In this document: positions 8,844 to 16,987 of the stretch, in pieces | Layout: every line of letters begins with the position of its first letter | Position numbering within the stretch: the first letter of the stretch is position 1 | From: Psychromicrobium silvestre | Lineage (GTDB): Bacteria; Actinomycetota; Actinomycetes; Actinomycetales; Micrococcaceae | DNA length: 64,000 nt | Direction: 5' to 3' | Assembly: GCF_013408295.1 (NCBI RefSeq) | Contig: NZ_JACBYQ010000002.1 | Coordinates: 1-64,000 of the forward strand | The notes under the pieces: model-generated | Database searches by the model: none | Seen by the model: only the letters and a program-made list of their open reading frames with translations | Told to the model about the DNA's origin: nothing | Program-made: the position numbers and the translations under genes

Positions 8844-9215
8844 CTAGTTCTTTTCAGCCTTCTGCGCGGCCACTGCCGCGTGCACTTCGGTCATGTCCAA
8901 AGCCTTCACCGCGGTGATGACCTCTTCAAGTTGGCTCGGGTTGAGCGCGCCGGGCTGCGAGAAGACCAGGACCTTTTCCCGGAACGCCATCAGCGTCGGA
9001 ATCGAGGTGATATTCGCTTCGGCCGAGAGTTGCTGCTCAGCCTCGGTGTCCACCTTGGCGAACACCACGTCGTCGTGCTTCTCCGAAGAAGCCGAGTAGG
9101 TGGGGGCGAACCGCAAGCACGGTTGGCACCAGCCAGCCCAGAAATCCACCAGGACAATGTCATTGCCCTCTACCGTGGAGCCAAAAGTTTCACCGGTGAT
9201 ATCGATAGTCGCCAT
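8844..9215 (-). CDS. Thioredoxin
   Basis: 123 residues with the thioredoxin fold: VLVDFWAGWCQPCLRFAP carries the redox pair Cys30/Cys33, and the cis-proline lies in SIPTLMAFR. The active site is WCQPC instead of the usual WCGPC, which in this family tends to alter redox potential; the rest looks ordinary, with a slightly longer alanine/lysine-rich C-terminus. Cytoplasmic disulfide reductase. It is monocistronic and its upstream region holds the hairpin repeat at 9336-9396. Confidence 0.9.
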   Translation of the reverse strand: MATIDITGETFGSTVEGNDIVLVDFWAGWCQPCLRFAPTYSASSEKHDDVVFAKVDTEAEQQLSAEANITSIPTLMAFREKVLVFSQPGALNPSQLEEVITAVKALDMTEVHAAVAAQKAEKN

Positions 9216-9335
9216 AGTTCAAACCTATCCTTTCCTCGCCCGGCGCAACAACGCCGAGGAGGTCAATATTCCCCATCATTCCCCTCACCTACGCCCCGCA
9301 CGCCGCTCCCGTCGCACTCAAGCCGCTTCCAAGCC

Positions 9336-9396
9336 GTCGAGTGTGGAGGTCTGCACGTTAAGACGCCGGTTTAACGTGCAGACCTCCACACTCGAC
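9336..9396. repeat. GTGTGGAG hairpin repeat, copy 1
   Basis: A perfect inverted repeat with 26-bp arms (9336-9361 and 9371-9396) and a 9-base loop. The arm begins GTCGAGTGTGGAGGTCTG. A second copy with the same arm core is at 21447-21503. It lies between the thioredoxin start and the end of the VOC gene, both on the minus strand, so it could act as a terminator for readthrough from upstream, but there is no T-run. The rest of 9216-9433 shows no gene. Confidence 0.85.
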
Positions 9397-9433
9397 GAGG
9401 GTTTTGGGCTGAGGGACAAGGCGAGCGAAAGAA

Positions 9434-9847
9434 TCAGGCCTGGGCAACAGCCTGCGAAATCCGCACCTGGTTTCCCGAAGGATCACGGAAGGCACAATCC
9501 CTGGGTCCCCAGGGCTGCTCCATCGGTTCCTGGAGAACTTCGGCCCCGGAAGCCCTGACCCGCTCAAAGGTTTCATCCAAATCATCAGTGCGGAAGACGA
9601 TGTTCTGCAGCACGCCCTTGGTGAGCAATTCCTGCAGCGCATCACCGTCGGCCTGGGAGCGTCCGGCATGTGGTTCGGAGAGCACGATTTCCAGACCGGG
9701 CTGGCTGGAACTGCCCAGGGTGATCCAACGGAATCCGCCCTGCGCGACGTCGTTGCGCAGCTCGAGACCGAGCGCGTCACGATAGAAGGCCAAGGATTCG
9801 TCGATGTCATTAACGGTGATGCCCGAGTATTGAAGTGCGATAGTCAT
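9434..9847 (-). CDS. VOC-superfamily (glyoxalase/bleomycin-resistance-like) protein
   Basis: 137 residues with two beta-alpha-beta-beta-beta modules: IDESLAFYRDALGLELRND in the N half and RTDDLDETFERVRASGAEVL followed by FRDPSGNQVRI in the C half. This is the usual single-chain VOC length. Such proteins are metal-dependent lyases, isomerases or dioxygenases, or drug-binding proteins; no substrate can be assigned. The upstream AraC-type regulator gene ends 10 bp before its start, so the pair is probably an operon. Confidence 0.85.
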   Translation of the reverse strand: MTIALQYSGITVNDIDESLAFYRDALGLELRNDVAQGGFRWITLGSSSQPGLEIVLSEPHAGRSQADGDALQELLTKGVLQNIVFRTDDLDETFERVRASGAEVLQEPMEQPWGPRDCAFRDPSGNQVRISQAVAQA

Positions 9848-9857
9848 GGCACCAACA

Positions 9858-10325
9858 CTAACCAGCGCTCAAAGAGCTCGCTTCTCGAATCCTGCTCGAT
9901 GTTTTCGCTGCACTCCGCCGCCCAATGTTTAGCCGCTCCGGACGAGTCTGAATTTTCGCCACGCAGGCCGGCATCGCCGTCACCGCGCGATGCTCCCGCT
10001 GCCGGTAGGCACTCGGCGTCTCCCCCGCCAATTCGGTGAAGCGCGAGCTGAAGGAGCCGAGCGAGGTTGCGCCCACCGTCATGCAGGCATCGGTGACGCT
10101 CATCCCTGCACGCAGCAAAGCCATCGCCCGCTCAATGCGACGAGTCATCAAATAGCCATAAGGCGTCTCGCCGTAGGCTGCCCGGAACTGACGGGAAAAA
10201 TGCGCGGGGGACATCAGGGCGTGCCGAGCCATCGTCGGCACATCGAGCGGCCGGGCGTACTCCCGATCGATCAAATCCCGAGCCCGACGCAAGTGCGTCA
10301 ACATGGCGAGCTCTTGCGGCGTCAT
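9858..10325 (-). CDS. AraC-family transcriptional regulator (short)
   Basis: 155 residues from ATG 10325 (MTPQELAMLTHLRRARDLID). A longer reading from 10385 would run into the divergent promoter, so the shorter start is preferred. The two AraC helix-turn-helix motifs are visible: VPTMARHALMSPAHFSRQFR with AYGETPYGYLMTRRI, then VTDACMTVGATSLGSFSSRF. The DNA-binding domain is N-terminal and followed by only about 45 residues without a recognisable ligand domain. It probably controls the VOC gene that follows it. Divergent from the TetR-ABC operon. Confidence 0.85.
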   Translation of the reverse strand: MTPQELAMLTHLRRARDLIDREYARPLDVPTMARHALMSPAHFSRQFRAAYGETPYGYLMTRRIERAMALLRAGMSVTDACMTVGATSLGSFSSRFTELAGETPSAYRQREHRAVTAMPACVAKIQTRPERLNIGRRSAAKTSSRIREASSLSAG

Positions 10326-10376
10326 AGCTTGAGAATAACACCGGCGACTCATCTTCAGCAGCATCTCTTGCCAATT

Positions 10377-10414
10377 ATTGAACAAGTGTTTAGCATATTA
10401 AACATGAGTTCAAT
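10377..10414 (+). promoter_or_regulatory. Concentric double-dyad operator over the TetR gene start
   Basis: Two inverted repeats share one centre at 10395.5: the outer pair ATTGAAC (10377-10383) / GTTCAAT (10408-10414), and the inner pair TGTTTA (10387-10392) / TAAACA (10399-10404). The inner repeat ends on the A of ATG 10404. A 38-bp symmetric site covering the initiation region is a strong candidate for autorepression by the TetR protein encoded immediately downstream. Confidence 0.7.
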
Positions 10415-11120
10415 CACGCCGAACCGAGCTGCCACCGAAGATCTCAGCACCCCGGCCAGGATCCGGGACGCCGCCATCCAATGCTTTGCCGATGCGGGCT
10501 TTCAGAAAACCAGCATCCGAGTCATTGCGAGCGCTGCCGGGGTAAGCCCCGGGCTGGTGATCCATCATTTCGGCAGTAAGGACAAACTCCGCGAGGTCTG
10601 CGATGAGTACATTCTGAGCAAGACCTTCGAACGTGCAAGCAATGAATCCAGCCCTCAGGGGTTCCAGCAGGTACTCCAGCAGCACCTGGAAAATCCCAGG
10701 GAATTCGATCTTGAAATCCGTTACCTGAGCCGAGCCGTGACCGATGACTCGCCGATGGGTCAGAAGTTCGTCTCTTTGGTCATCGATGAGACGGAAAGCA
10801 TCGTGCGGGCGGGCATCTCCGATGGAAGCATGAACCCTTCCTCCGATCCGAGGGCACTCGCGGTATTCATCACGATGACCAGCTTGGCCATGCTCACCAT
10901 GTCCAAATACGTCAGCCAGGCTCTTGACACCGAGGAATTCGATCAGGCCTTCACTCAGCGGATGGCCTTGCCTGCCCTAGAGCTTTTCACCCACGGACTT
11001 TATTCGGACGATGCCTATTTGCGCGCCGCCCAGGAAGTCCTCAGCGATTCCTCCCCCACCTCGGAAGAAGAGCCTCAACAAAGGCAACAAAGGCAGAGAA
11101 AGGAAGGGGAACGGCTATGA
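10404..11120 (+). CDS. TetR/AcrR-family transcriptional regulator
   Basis: 238 residues from ATG 10404. N-terminal TetR domain: ARIRDAAIQCFADAGFQKTS followed by IRVIASAAGVSPGLVIHHFG and SKDKLREVCDEYI (about residues 18-68). The C-terminal ligand domain is followed by a polar tail rich in Gln, Glu and Arg. Its stop overlaps the start of the ABC ATPase (ATGA), so it is first in a TetR-ATPase-permease operon and is expected to repress an exporter in response to its substrate. Confidence 0.92.
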   Translation: MSSITPNRAATEDLSTPARIRDAAIQCFADAGFQKTSIRVIASAAGVSPGLVIHHFGSKDKLREVCDEYILSKTFERASNESSPQGFQQVLQQHLENPREFDLEIRYLSRAVTDDSPMGQKFVSLVIDETESIVRAGISDGSMNPSSDPRALAVFITMTSLAMLTMSKYVSQALDTEEFDQAFTQRMALPALELFTHGLYSDDAYLRAAQEVLSDSSPTSEEEPQQRQQRQRKEGERL

Positions 11121-12100
11121 GCCACCTCTCAACGGCCGAAAAGACCGAACCGAAACAGCAAAGCAGCGAAAACGCTATCGAAGCCCACGAGCTAACCAAG
11201 CGCTACGGCAGCAATCTGGCGCTCAAAGGCGTCAGCTTCAAGGTGCCCAGGGGCTCCGTTTTCGGTGTGATCGGCCCAAATGGCGCGGGGAAGACCACCA
11301 CCATGCGCACTCTGCTGGACATTATTCGCCCCAGCTCAGGCCACGCCATCGTACTGGGTGAAGACCCCCGGCACGCGGGCCCGGAGCTGCGTCGCCGAAT
11401 CGGCTTCCTCCCCGGTGAGCTGATCCTCGATGGTCGGACCACCGGCCGGAAACTACTCCAGCACTACGCGGATATTTCCGGGCCGGTGCGGCAAGGCCAG
11501 ATCGAGGAATTGGCCGAGCGGCTGAGCCTGGACCTGAGCCGCGCGGTGCGCAAGCTCTCCAAGGGTAATAAGCAAAAGCTCGGCATTGTCCAAGCCTTTA
11601 TGCACCAGCCCGATTTACTGGTCCTCGACGAACCCACCTCCGGCCTGGACCCGCTTATGCAGCAGGTCTTCCTGGACCTGGTCCGCGAAGCCCGCGAGGC
11701 CGGGCAGAGCGTTTTCCTCTCCAGCCATGTGATCAGCGAAATCCAGCAGGCGGCAGATGAGGTCGCGATTCTTCGGGACGGGAAAATCGTCACCATCGCC
11801 TCGGTGGAGCAATTGCGGGCTTCCGCAATCAGGCATCTGAGGCTGGTCGCCACCGGGATCAGCATGGCCGAGTTGCAGCAGCGCTTAGGCAGGCTCGACG
11901 GCGTGGACAACCTTGCCGTGGCCTCGATCAGCTCCGCGGATCAAGACTCCGTGGAAGCCTCCGCAACCCTGGAAGGCGAGATTCCCCCGCTGCTGCAAGC
12001 GCTCTCCACCTTGACCTTGACCGATTTGGTCCTTGAAGAGCCCGACCTCGAAGAGTCCGTGCTCAAGCTCTACACCTCAGATTCGAAAGAAGTTGCCTGA
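11117..12100 (+). CDS. ABC transporter ATP-binding protein
   Basis: 327 residues. Walker A GPNGAGKTTT at residues 53-62, the signature region LSKGNKQKLGIVQAF near 150, Walker B with LLVLDEPTSGLDP, and the H-loop SSHV. The C-terminal extension of about 100 residues after the ATPase core is typical of DrrA/CcmA-like export ATPases. It works with the permease encoded by the next gene (stop and start overlap by one base). Substrate probably a drug or lipid-like compound, judged only from family and TetR context. Confidence 0.92.
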   Translation: MSHLSTAEKTEPKQQSSENAIEAHELTKRYGSNLALKGVSFKVPRGSVFGVIGPNGAGKTTTMRTLLDIIRPSSGHAIVLGEDPRHAGPELRRRIGFLPGELILDGRTTGRKLLQHYADISGPVRQGQIEELAERLSLDLSRAVRKLSKGNKQKLGIVQAFMHQPDLLVLDEPTSGLDPLMQQVFLDLVREAREAGQSVFLSSHVISEIQQAADEVAILRDGKIVTIASVEQLRASAIRHLRLVATGISMAELQQRLGRLDGVDNLAVASISSADQDSVEASATLEGEIPPLLQALSTLTLTDLVLEEPDLEESVLKLYTSDSKEVA

Positions 12101-12936
12101 TGACTGCCACCATCTCGGTGCGTCGCGCACCGTTACCCCTGTTCAGCAAGGCCCTCGCCGATTCCTGGCGCTCGCTGATCGGTTGGGCGCTCGGGCTAAG
12201 CGCCGCCATGTTCCTGTACCTGCCGCTCTACCCCTCGATGGCGGGTAGTAATTCACAAATGCAGCAGCTGCTCAACACCCTGCCAGCGCAGCTGACCAAG
12301 TCGATCGGCTACGACGATATTTCCTCCGGGGCTGGCTGGGTGCAGGCCACGGTCTTTGGGCTGATCGGCTTCCTACTCACCTCGATCGCGGCGATTAGCT
12401 GGGGCGCTTCCGCGGTGGGCGGCGATGAGGAGGCTGGCCAGCTAGAACTCACGCTGGCTCATGGCGTAACCCGAACACAGGTGGTGCTGGAACGCTATGC
12501 GGCCATGCTGCTTCGGGTGCTGCTGCTTGGAGTCTGGGTTTTTGTGGTGATTGCGGCGCTGAACAACTCGGCGCAATTGAGCCTCAATCTAGGCAACCTG
12601 GCCATCGGCGTCGCGCTGTTCGCTGGTTTGGCACTGCTTTCCGGCTCGGCCGCTTTTATGGCTGGGGCCTTGACCGGCCGCCGGATCTGGGGCATCGGAG
12701 CGGGAGCCTTTGTCGCCGTCGTCGGCTATATCTTCAATGCTCTGGGTAACCAGTCCCAGGACCTGAATTGGCTACATGCGCTCTCGCCGTATAGCTGGGC
12801 CTATGCGGACAAGCCGCTGGCCAACGGTTTGGCTAGTGCCTCCGGCGGCTGGCCCCTGCTGAGTCTCTATGGGCTCGCGATACTCTTCGCCCTTGTCTCG
12901 GTGTTGGCGCTGCGCAAGCGGGACGTCGGAGTCTAA
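12100..12936 (+). CDS. ABC-2-type transporter permease
   Basis: 278 residues with about six transmembrane segments. A large loop between the first two helices carries GYDDISSGAGWVQATVFG, and the cytoplasmic motif GGDEEAGQLELTLAHGVTRT is typical of ABC-2 permeases (a target for ATPase coupling). It probably forms a homodimer with two copies of the upstream ATPase. The start overlaps the ATPase stop. Its stop codon is immediately followed by the stop of the convergent MFS gene, with no room for a terminator. Confidence 0.88.
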   Translation: MTATISVRRAPLPLFSKALADSWRSLIGWALGLSAAMFLYLPLYPSMAGSNSQMQQLLNTLPAQLTKSIGYDDISSGAGWVQATVFGLIGFLLTSIAAISWGASAVGGDEEAGQLELTLAHGVTRTQVVLERYAAMLLRVLLLGVWVFVVIAALNNSAQLSLNLGNLAIGVALFAGLALLSGSAAFMAGALTGRRIWGIGAGAFVAVVGYIFNALGNQSQDLNWLHALSPYSWAYADKPLANGLASASGGWPLLSLYGLAILFALVSVLALRKRDVGV

Positions 12937-14157
12937 TCACACCTCGTGCGGTTCGTGGCTGCGCAGGTACTTCCGCCCGCTGAGCACCACCGCGATGCCA
13001 ATCAAGATGGCGAAGGCGGCCACGAAGAACGGGACCTGCTCACCGAAGTGCTCACCCAGTTGAGCGGCGATGAAGGGGGCCAGGGCCCCGCCCATCCAGC
13101 GTACGAAGTTGTAACCGGCGCTCGCCACCGGGCGGGGTGCATCGGAGACGCCCATCGCCAGTTCGGTGTACAGAGTGTTGTTGACACCCAGCAGAGCGCC
13201 CGAAATCACCACCATGACTACCACCAGCGGTATCGAGTGACCCGCAGCTAGGCCGATCACCACGAGCACGACCAGGAGCGCAGCCAGCGTTGCCGTCAAG
13301 ACCTTAGTGGTGCCGAACCTGCGCTGCAGTACCGGTGCTACAAAAACCGAGGTGATTGCCAGGCAGAGCCCCCAGCCGAAGAACACCGCACCGATGCCGT
13401 ACGCGTCCATGCCGAGGATGAAGGGGACGAAGGCCAGGATGGTGAAGAAGCCGAAATTGTAGAACAGCGCGCTGCTCGCGGTGTAGCGCAAGCCCTTGTG
13501 GCCTAAGGCCAGGAAGGGATCACGCAGCCGGGTCTTGACTGCGGGCGGGGTCATTTTAGGCAGCAAAGCTGCGCAGGCAATAAACGCCAGTGCCATCGCG
13601 GTGGCGGTGCCGAAGAACGGTGCCCGCCATTGCCAGCCACCCAGCAAGGCTCCGAGCAGCGGGCCGAGCGAAATCCCCAAGCCCAGGGCGGCTTCGTAGA
13701 GGATGATGGCGGTTGCAGTGCCACCACTGGCGACGCCGACAATCACCGCGAGCGCGGTGGCCACGAAGAGTGCATTGCCTAGGCCCCAACCGGCGCGGAA
13801 GCCGACTAGCTCACCCACGCTGTTTGAGAGGCCCGAAAGTGAGGCAAAGATGACGATCACCCCGAGACCGATGAGTAGGGTTTTCTTGCCACCGATCCGT
13901 GAGGACACCCAGCCGGTAATCAGCATGGCTATTGCGGTCACCAAGAAGTAGCTAGTGAAAAGCAATGAGACCTCGGAAGTGCTGGCCTTCAGATTCACCG
14001 CAATAGCTGGCAGAATCGGGTCCACCAACCCGATGCCCATAAAAGCGAAGACCGCCGCGATGGCCGTAGCCCAGACAGCAATCGGCTGACGGAGCGTCGA
14101 AACCTTTTCTTCGTGGAGGGTTTCTTCGGCTATTTCCACGTCCTGATGAGCTGGCAC
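12937..14157 (-). CDS. MFS transporter (12-helix, drug-exporter type)
   Basis: 406 residues with 12 hydrophobic segments. The N-terminal half has GIGLVDPILPAIAVNLKAS and the loop 2-3 motif SSRIGGKKTLLIG; GLGISLGPLLGALLGG resembles motif C of drug:proton antiporters. Predicted proton-coupled efflux pump in the inner membrane. It begins 9 bp after the stop of the MarR gene, so the MarR protein probably controls its own operon through the double palindrome at 14615-14645. Confidence 0.88.
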   Translation of the reverse strand: MPAHQDVEIAEETLHEEKVSTLRQPIAVWATAIAAVFAFMGIGLVDPILPAIAVNLKASTSEVSLLFTSYFLVTAIAMLITGWVSSRIGGKKTLLIGLGVIVIFASLSGLSNSVGELVGFRAGWGLGNALFVATALAVIVGVASGGTATAIILYEAALGLGISLGPLLGALLGGWQWRAPFFGTATAMALAFIACAALLPKMTPPAVKTRLRDPFLALGHKGLRYTASSALFYNFGFFTILAFVPFILGMDAYGIGAVFFGWGLCLAITSVFVAPVLQRRFGTTKVLTATLAALLVVLVVIGLAAGHSIPLVVVMVVISGALLGVNNTLYTELAMGVSDAPRPVASAGYNFVRWMGGALAPFIAAQLGEHFGEQVPFFVAAFAILIGIAVVLSGRKYLRSHEPHEV

Positions 14158-14166
14158 TGTAAGTTC

Positions 14167-14613
14167 CTAGTTTCCTGTCGTCATAATGTTGTTCAGTCGC
14201 GAGATCACCGGCAGAGCGGTTCGCAATTGTTCCCGCTCCCGCGGGGCCAGGTGCTCCAGTAATTCCGCCATGAGTTGGTTCCGCCGGGCATTGCTTTTCT
14301 CCGCCGCTTGCCTGCCCGCTTCGCTGAGGCGGACCACGACGGCGCGCGAGTCACCCGGATCTGCTCTGCGTTCTAAGAATCCGGCGGCTTCGAGTTTCTT
14401 GATTGACTCGGTGGCGCTTGGCACCCGGACACCGAGGTTGGCGGCGATCGCACTGACCCGCAATCCGCCGTCGGCCATCATGTTCAAGACGCTCAGCTGG
14501 GCTGCGGAAAGTTCAGAGTCCAGATCGAGTTGCCGGGTAAGAAACACGGTTTGCCGCAGCGAGTTTCTGAAGTCGGCGGCCAAATCGAGGAGTTCTGCCT
14601 CTGTTGTTCTCAC
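14167..14613 (-). CDS. MarR-family transcriptional regulator
   Basis: 148 residues from GTG 14613. Winged helix: SAAQLSVLNMMADGGLRVSA then NLGVRVPSATESIKKLEAAG and the wing ERRADPGDSRAVVVRLSEAG. Family members are dimers that bind palindromes and are released by phenolic or other small ligands. No Shine-Dalgarno sequence precedes the GTG, and a promoter is placed for leaderless transcription. The downstream MFS gene is the likely target. Confidence 0.9.
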   Translation of the reverse strand: MRTTEAELLDLAADFRNSLRQTVFLTRQLDLDSELSAAQLSVLNMMADGGLRVSAIAANLGVRVPSATESIKKLEAAGFLERRADPGDSRAVVVRLSEAGRQAAEKSNARRNQLMAELLEHLAPREREQLRTALPVISRLNNIMTTGN

Positions 14614-14614
14614 G

Positions 14615-14645
14615 GTTAGGTAGCCTAACAGTTAGGCTACCTAAC
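14615..14645 (-). promoter_or_regulatory. Double palindromic MarR operator within a leaderless promoter
   Basis: A perfect 31-bp palindrome, two 15-bp arms around one central A at 14630. Each arm is itself a palindrome: GTTAGG-TAG-CCTAAC (14615-14629) and GTTAGG-CTA-CCTAAC (14631-14645). That gives two adjacent dimer sites. On the minus strand a -35 like TTGTAG and a -10 like TAGGCT 17 bp apart coincide with the sites and point transcription at GTG 14613. Confidence 0.75.
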
Positions 14646-14656
14646 TACAACTTGGA

Positions 14657-16036
14657 TTACTGTTTAGCGGCTGGTCGCCACAGGATGGTGATTAGCAAGG
14701 CCAGCAGACTCAGCACAATCATGGAGCCGACCAGCCAAGCCCAAGCGGTCTGATCGACGCCCGGCGCATAAAAGATTCCGATCAGCACGGTGGCGCTAAT
14801 GGCGCCGATATAGCGACAAGTCTGCAAGATTCCGGCAGCTACCCCGGCGTCCTCGGCTCGGGTGGAGGCATACATGCCCTGACTGGAGGCAATGCTGACG
14901 GCACTATAGGGCAAGCCAAGCGCGGCGGCCAGAATAACAATCAGCCAGACCTGATAGCTGAGCACCAGCAGCCCCAGTAGTGCTGCCCCGAGCAAAAGGG
15001 TAATCACCCCGATGATCAGCACCCCGCGCACCCCAAAACGATCGATCGCCCGAGCCGCAAACGGGGTGGCAATCACTGAAACGGCAGCGAGCGGGAGCAT
15101 CAGCAAGCCGACAATATTGGCTGGGTAGCCTGCCGACTCTTCGAAGAGCTGAGGCAAGCCAAAGAAGGCTATGTAATAGACACCGTTGAAGACGGCGAAG
15201 GCCAGATAAATCAGCAGTAATGGCCGGTTTCGGCCTAGCAAGCGCAGATCCAGAAACGGCCGCCCGGCTTTGAGTTCGCGCCAGGCAAAAAGGGCGGCAG
15301 CCGCTGGAGCCAGTGCGAGCAGCAGCCAGCGATAACCGGGAAGCGCGTCCAGCAAACCCATCAACAGCAACACCAGGGTCGCGGTGAAGGCAAGGATGCC
15401 CGGTAGATCCGAGGCTTTGATCAACTCGCCCAATCTGCCTTTCTCCCTGGGCGGATCTGCGGGGGCAAAGAACTGCACTCCGAGCAATGCGAGCAGGGAA
15501 AGCGGCACATTGATATAGAACAGCGACGGCCAGCCGATAGAACTCACCAGCAAGCCGCCCACTACGGGCCCAATGGCCGCACCAGCAGTGCTGGCCATCT
15601 GGATCCGTGCCAACGGACGAGTGGAACTCACCTTAGCCGCTTCGCTGAGCGTGCGAACCATCACTACCGCACTCGGGAAGGCAGTTGCGGTACCCAGGGC
15701 CATAAAGACCCTGGCCAGGCAGACCAGGAAAAAGCTTCCGGCGAAGGGAGCCACGGCACAGGTCACCGCTACCAGCGCCATCCCGAAAGTGAAAAGTCGT
15801 TTCGGCCCGAAACGGTCTGCCAGCCTGCCCATCAGAGGCTGCCCAGCAGCCGAGGTGAGGTAAAAGGCGGTGATCACCCAGGTGACGGTGGCGACGTCGA
15901 GCTTGAAATCTCCTCGCAGCATCACCAGAGCCACCGCGATCATGGAGGAGTTGAGCGGGTTGAGGGCGGCCCCCAAGCTCAAGGCGGTGGTACTCAGTCC
16001 TAGCGAAAAAGGCCTTTGCGCTCCGTGGATGGTCAC
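14657..16036 (-). CDS. MFS transporter, DHA2-like (14-helix type)
   Basis: 459 residues, about 14 hydrophobic segments. Motifs of the DHA2 drug:proton antiporter group: LNSSMIAVALVMLRGDF in helix 1, WVITAFYLTSAAGQPLMGRL with ADRFGPKRLFTFG (motif A), and GPVVGGLLVSSIGWPSLFYI (motif C) in helix 5. Predicted efflux of hydrophobic drugs or metabolites. It lies just upstream of the MarR promoter on the same strand. Whether readthrough couples it to the MarR operon is not clear. Confidence 0.88.
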   Translation of the reverse strand: MTIHGAQRPFSLGLSTTALSLGAALNPLNSSMIAVALVMLRGDFKLDVATVTWVITAFYLTSAAGQPLMGRLADRFGPKRLFTFGMALVAVTCAVAPFAGSFFLVCLARVFMALGTATAFPSAVVMVRTLSEAAKVSSTRPLARIQMASTAGAAIGPVVGGLLVSSIGWPSLFYINVPLSLLALLGVQFFAPADPPREKGRLGELIKASDLPGILAFTATLVLLLMGLLDALPGYRWLLLALAPAAAALFAWRELKAGRPFLDLRLLGRNRPLLLIYLAFAVFNGVYYIAFFGLPQLFEESAGYPANIVGLLMLPLAAVSVIATPFAARAIDRFGVRGVLIIGVITLLLGAALLGLLVLSYQVWLIVILAAALGLPYSAVSIASSQGMYASTRAEDAGVAAGILQTCRYIGAISATVLIGIFYAPGVDQTAWAWLVGSMIVLSLLALLITILWRPAAKQ

Positions 16037-16138
16037 TACGCCAGTCTGCTCTGACTTAGTTGCTCGGACGAATCGTGTCCAGGTTTTGAACCCCGAGTTA
16101 CCCGGGCTAGGTCCGCTAACTCATCGAGAAACCAGCTT

Positions 16139-16738
16139 TTAGACCTTGGACTTGCGGTACCCGGCCTTGACCGCAGCGGTCTCATTCGCGAAACAGAGCT
16201 CTGGATTGGTCACCTTATAAAAGCGCTGGCCCGGTAAGTGATAGATGTGGCTGCTCTTGTTGCCCTTGATCGGAGCCCAGGCTGGACAGCTGTTTTTGCT
16301 GATCGGCTTGGCCACGGCAGGCAGCACCTGGACGTACCATTGCGAACTGCTGGCGGCCTTGAGCGAACCGGTGGCGGGAAGCCGCACCGACCAGCGCCCG
16401 GACACGCTCGGCACCTGTTTGATGTTCAGGTAACCGCTGGTAGTGGTTTTCACCGTGCGCACCAGGGCGTTGGGCTTCACCCCATCCGGATCGAAGTAAA
16501 CGGCAATGCTGAGCGTGCCGGTCTTGACCCAGTTCTTCCCCAGCAGGCGCTGAAACTGAGTCTTGAGAGTGATCGAATTGCCCAGGTAGACCTTCGCAGG
16601 CCCAGCCGAGAACCCTGCCGCGCGGGTGCTCACGGTAGGGGCCGCCGTCGCACTGGCAGTGCCAAATCCAAGGCTTGCTAGGGCGGCAATCGCCAGAGCA
16701 GCGACACCGATTCTGACCGAGTGGACGCGGAGCGACAT
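16139..16738 (-). CDS. Secreted sunset-domain protein
   Basis: 199 residues from ATG 16738, with an AGAGAG ribosome-binding site; an open reading frame continues upstream but without family support. Residues 1-32 are a Sec signal peptide (ending ASATA-AP). The middle is an immunoglobulin-like beta-rich stretch of about 110 residues. The C-terminal 50 residues hold Cys151, His164, His167 and Cys182 in CPAWAPIKGN, SHIYHLPG and NPELCFANE. This is the pattern of the short module called the sunset domain on actinobacterial surface proteins. The exact role is unknown; a metal- or wall-binding module is inferred. Confidence 0.8.
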   Translation of the reverse strand: MSLRVHSVRIGVAALAIAALASLGFGTASATAAPTVSTRAAGFSAGPAKVYLGNSITLKTQFQRLLGKNWVKTGTLSIAVYFDPDGVKPNALVRTVKTTTSGYLNIKQVPSVSGRWSVRLPATGSLKAASSSQWYVQVLPAVAKPISKNSCPAWAPIKGNKSSHIYHLPGQRFYKVTNPELCFANETAAVKAGYRKSKV

Positions 16739-16987
16739 GATGGATTTTCTCTCTAAGATGCCTAAGATCCACGACCGTGGAAACTCTAGCGTAATCAACG
16801 GTTTCACCCCGGTCAACGGGTACTCAGTCGGCCGGTCTCCTGATGAGCAGCCGCTGTTGATCTGTGCTGGATCCGCTATGAATGAGGCTTTCCGAGAGCG
16901 TGGCATGAGATGCTCGGGAGGATCCTGGTGAGCGGCTACGGACTCTTTTGCCGCGCCGGTAAATTCTCTACAAGGAACGGACGCAAA

